From positions 1-6,596 of the forward strand of contig CALMFQ010000076.1 in NCBI GenBank assembly GCA_937863215.1: a stretch of 6,596 nucleotides of DNA, given 5' to 3'. The notes below the pieces were generated by a model. It did not search any database. It saw nothing but the letters and a program-made list of their open reading frames with translations, and was not told the DNA's origin. Made by a program: the position numbers and the translations under genes. This document shows positions 4,675-6,596 of the stretch, piece after piece (position 1 is the stretch's first letter; each line of letters starts with the position of its first letter). Source of the stretch: an uncultured Pseudomonadota bacterium (GTDB lineage: Bacteria > Pseudomonadota > Gammaproteobacteria > Burkholderiales > SCOH01).

Positions 4675-6524
4675 GCCGCGCCCTCCTTCGGCTCGGCGAC
4701 GCTGCCGAGGGTTTGCATGCGCAGGCTCATCGGCGGCACTTCTTCGCCGTCGATGCGGATGTCGAGCAGGGTGGGGCCTTTGCGGTTGAGGATGGCGTCG
4801 AAGTCGATTTTGTCGAAGTCGTCGGGGCTTTCGATCACGTGGCCGGGCACGCCGAGCGATTCGGCCAGTTTGCGGTAATCGGCCTTGGGCAGTTGCCAGC
4901 CTATCGATTCGGCCCCGGCGAGGCGCTGGCCGTGTTTCACCATGCCGTAAGCAGCATCGTTGAGGATGACAAAAATCACGGTCAGGCCCTGCTCGGCGGC
5001 AACGGTAATTTCTTGCCCGCTCATCAGGTAGCTGCCGTCGCCGGTGAGGCACACCACCGGGCATTCGGGCTGGCCCTGGGCAATGCCGACTGCGGCGCCT
5101 ATCGCCCAGCCCATGGGTGCAAAATCCATGATCACGCGCAGCCAGTTGGCGTTTTCGCTGCGGCGGTCGCTTTGCGCTTCGGTGCGGCGTTCTTCGCGGC
5201 TTTGCCGGCGTTCCAGCGTTTGCACGCGGCGGTCGTCGTGGGTGAGGTAGTGCACGGCCCAGGCGGTGCTGTTGCCGGCATCGGCAACAAAGCGGGTGCT
5301 GGCGGGAAAACGCCGGGTGAGTTCGCGCATCAGCCGTTGCGGTTTGATCGGCGTGGCGTCGGATTCGTATTTGTCCGGCTCGGCCATGAAGCGCTCGGGA
5401 TCAAGCTGGGCGTCGATCTTGTTGGCACGGGCATAACACACCGGCTGCAGCAGTTCGATCAGCCGCTCGCAGACGGTGAAAATACGGCCACGCACGTGCA
5501 GGCGCGCCATTGGCGAGCGCATCAGGTGGTCGTCGGAGCTGTCGATGTGAATCAGCCGGTTGTTGAGCACCAGCGACGACCAGGCGCCGCTGGTCCATTC
5601 GCCGAGATTGGTGCCGAGCACCACCACCAGATCGGGATTGCCCGCCAGCAGCGCGGCGGCGCTGGTGTGGCCGGCAAAGCCGAATACGCCGTAATAGGCA
5701 TGATGGCTGGGGTTGACCAGGCCCTTGCCATCCGGCGTAGACACAAACTGGGCATCGAGCAGCTCTACCAGCTTCATGATCTGCGGCATGCTGTCGGCAC
5801 AGCCGCCGCCGATCATGAACACTACGCGCCCGGTTTGCTTCAGCAGCTGCGCCGCTTCGCGCACCGCTTCGTCATCCAGCAGGCCGCGCTTGCGGATCAG
5901 CGCGTTGATGTCGGTGATGTGGTGCTGCGCATCCAGCGGCGTGCGCAGCACGTCCACCGGGTAGGTGAGGTGTGCCGCGCCACGGCTGCGCATGGCTTTG
6001 ACAATGGCGGTGATCAGCTTCGGCTCGGCTTGCTCGGGGTGCGACACCAGCGAGTTGAAGCGGGTGCAGTGGCGGAACATGCCGAGGGTGTTGATGCCGG
6101 TGCAGGCCGACTCTTGCAGCGCGCGTTTGCCAAACGAGGGCAACGCCGGCTGGCCGGTGATGGCCAACACCGGCATGCCGTTATCGTGCGCGCAGGCGAC
6201 GCCGGTGATCAGGTTGGTGGCACCGGGGCCGGAGGTGGCGCAACACACGCCGAGTTTGCCGGTTTCACGCGCATAACCATCGGCCATGAAGGCGGCACCG
6301 GCCTCGTGGCGTGCCACCACCGCACGCGGCCCGCCACGGCGCTCGCTGCGGGCCAGGGCGTTGAACAACGGTTCGATCGCGCCGCCCGGCACACCGAAAA
6401 CGTATTCCACACCAATGATCTGCAGGTAGGCTACCAGCAGATCGGCGATTTCCAGTTGATGATCTTGCGCGGCGGCAGCCAGAATGTTGCTCAACTCAAA
6501 CGGCCACGGTTTCATATTACCCAT
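4671..6524 (-). CDS. Thiamine-diphosphate enzyme, acetolactate synthase superfamily
   Basis: A 617-residue ThDP-dependent enzyme with the three-domain plan of acetolactate synthase and its relatives. Such enzymes decarboxylate a 2-oxo acid and join the resulting carbanion to an acceptor. The N-terminal PYR domain shows FGVPGG (43-48), the cofactor-activating Glu74 in RHEAGAAF, and SGPGATN (98-104). The central domain has the IHIDSS nucleotide-domain pattern. The C-terminal PP domain carries the ThDP-Mg motif from GDGSY (495-499) to ILND (520-523). Differences from biosynthetic acetolactate synthase include RALQE in place of DAFQE, TRFN in place of TKHN/TKWN, and a charged Arg/Glu-rich insertion at about residues 428-459. 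It is longer than the usual 560-590 residues, and no small regulatory subunit gene lies nearby. It is the first gene of the operon and overlaps CS-A by ATGA. The ATG at 6524 has AAGGA six bases upstream. A housekeeping valine/isoleucine role is unlikely given the context; its exact substrates are unknown. Confidence 0.92.
   Translation of the reverse strand: MGNMKPWPFELSNILAAAAQDHQLEIADLLVAYLQIIGVEYVFGVPGGAIEPLFNALARSERRGGPRAVVARHEAGAAFMADGYARETGKLGVCCATSGPGATNLITGVACAHDNGMPVLAITGQPALPSFGKRALQESACTGINTLGMFRHCTRFNSLVSHPEQAEPKLITAIVKAMRSRGAAHLTYPVDVLRTPLDAQHHITDINALIRKRGLLDDEAVREAAQLLKQTGRVVFMIGGGCADSMPQIMKLVELLDAQFVSTPDGKGLVNPSHHAYYGVFGFAGHTSAAALLAGNPDLVVVLGTNLGEWTSGAWSSLVLNNRLIHIDSSDDHLMRSPMARLHVRGRIFTVCERLIELLQPVCYARANKIDAQLDPERFMAEPDKYESDATPIKPQRLMRELTRRFPASTRFVADAGNSTAWAVHYLTHDDRRVQTLERRQSREERRTEAQSDRRSENANWLRVIMDFAPMGWAIGAAVGIAQGQPECPVVCLTGDGSYLMSGQEITVAAEQGLTVIFVILNDAAYGMVKHGQRLAGAESIGWQLPKADYRKLAESLGVPGHVIESPDDFDKIDFDAILNRKGPTLLDIRIDGEEVPPMSLRMQTLGSVAEPKEGAA
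4682..4688 (-). promoter_or_regulatory. Ribosome binding site of CS-A inside the ThDP enzyme gene
   Basis: AAGGAGG on the minus strand lies seven bases before the ATG at 4674 and within the last codons of the upstream gene. It fixes the CS-A start and supports coupled translation. Confidence 0.75.
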
Positions 6525-6530
6525 CGATAA

Positions 6531-6535
6531 TCCTT
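6531..6535 (-). promoter_or_regulatory. Ribosome binding site of the ThDP enzyme
   Basis: AAGGA on the minus strand lies six bases before the ATG at 6524. A second in-frame ATG at 6515 is less well placed, so the longer form is preferred by three residues. Confidence 0.6.
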
Positions 6536-6541
6536 TTCAAA

Positions 6542-6596
6542 TTATTGATCCGGCCCGATTATGTTTGAACTTGCTCCAAATACTCCCTCCCTTTCA
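6542..6596. repeat. Partial copy of the MITE-like repeat, cut by the window edge
   Basis: The sequence matches the reverse complement of 944-997, one arm of the left repeat. In the inner 34 bases (6563-6596 against 977-944) 31 positions agree. Over the full stretch about 45 of 54 agree, with one single-base gap. It ends about 18 bases before the ThDP enzyme start codon, so the operon promoter probably lies within or beyond the repeat. The rest of the element lies outside the window. Confidence 0.75.

Noticed and set aside
4675..5064. N-terminal extension of CS-A upstream of its ATG at 4674
   Set aside because: The extra 130 codons overlap the ThDP enzyme in another frame and are Arg/Pro-rich without homology signs; the ATG at 4674 has AAGGAGG in front.
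4659..6530. Plus-strand open frame of 623 codons opposite the ThDP enzyme
   Set aside because: It mirrors the real gene almost end to end, is rich in Gly/Ala/His/Val as expected of a reverse-complement shadow, and has no recognisable domain.
6541..6569. Possible sigma-70 promoter for the operon: TTCAAA (6569-6564), 17 bases, AATAAT (6546-6541) on the minus strand
   Set aside because: Spacing is ideal and the boxes match 4/6 and 5/6, but the predicted start of transcription near 6534 would fall inside the ribosome site of the ThDP enzyme. The -35 box also lies in the repeat. The true promoter may lie beyond the window.

Overview
The window reads as a GC-rich proteobacterial chromosome segment, most likely beta- or gammaproteobacterial. 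This is judged from strong Shine-Dalgarno sites, GC-rich third codon positions and intergenic C/G-rich palindromes of the kind scattered through such genomes. The exact taxon cannot be fixed from the sequence alone. All six genes lie on the minus strand, so transcription runs from the right edge to the left.

Right to left, positions 6524-1087 form one compact five-gene unit: (1) a thiamine-diphosphate (ThDP) enzyme of the acetolactate synthase superfamily (6524-4671); (2) a small citrate synthase/citryl-CoA lyase-like protein, here CS-A (4674-3871); (3) a second, divergent citrate synthase-like protein, here CS-B (3874-3041); (4) a PAPS-type sulfotransferase (2998-1733); (5) APS kinase CysC (1722-1087). 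The first three are joined by ATGA stop/start overlaps. The last two follow after short gaps of 42 and 10 bases, each with its own clear ribosome binding site.

The unit looks like a biosynthetic operon. The ThDP enzyme could make a 2-oxo or 2-hydroxy-keto intermediate, and the citrate synthase-fold pair could act on an acyl-CoA or 2-oxo-acid step. CysC would supply PAPS locally and the sulfotransferase would put a sulfate group on the product. I do not recognise this combination as a characterised pathway. The most striking detail is that, by eye alignment, both citrate synthase-like proteins have lost residues of the His/His/Asp catalytic triad (CS-B all three). They are therefore either pseudoenzymes/scaffolds or enzymes with a re-purposed active site.

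Left of the operon, 787-1086 is non-coding. It holds a roughly 189-base near-palindromic, MITE-like repeat (814-1002) and a hairpin block (1010-1055). A truncated copy of the same repeat family begins at the right edge (6542-6596), just upstream of the first operon gene, so the operon is bracketed by related repeats. Beyond the repeat lies a separate short-chain dehydrogenase/reductase gene (786-37), followed at 1-26 by a second copy of the hairpin found downstream of cysC.
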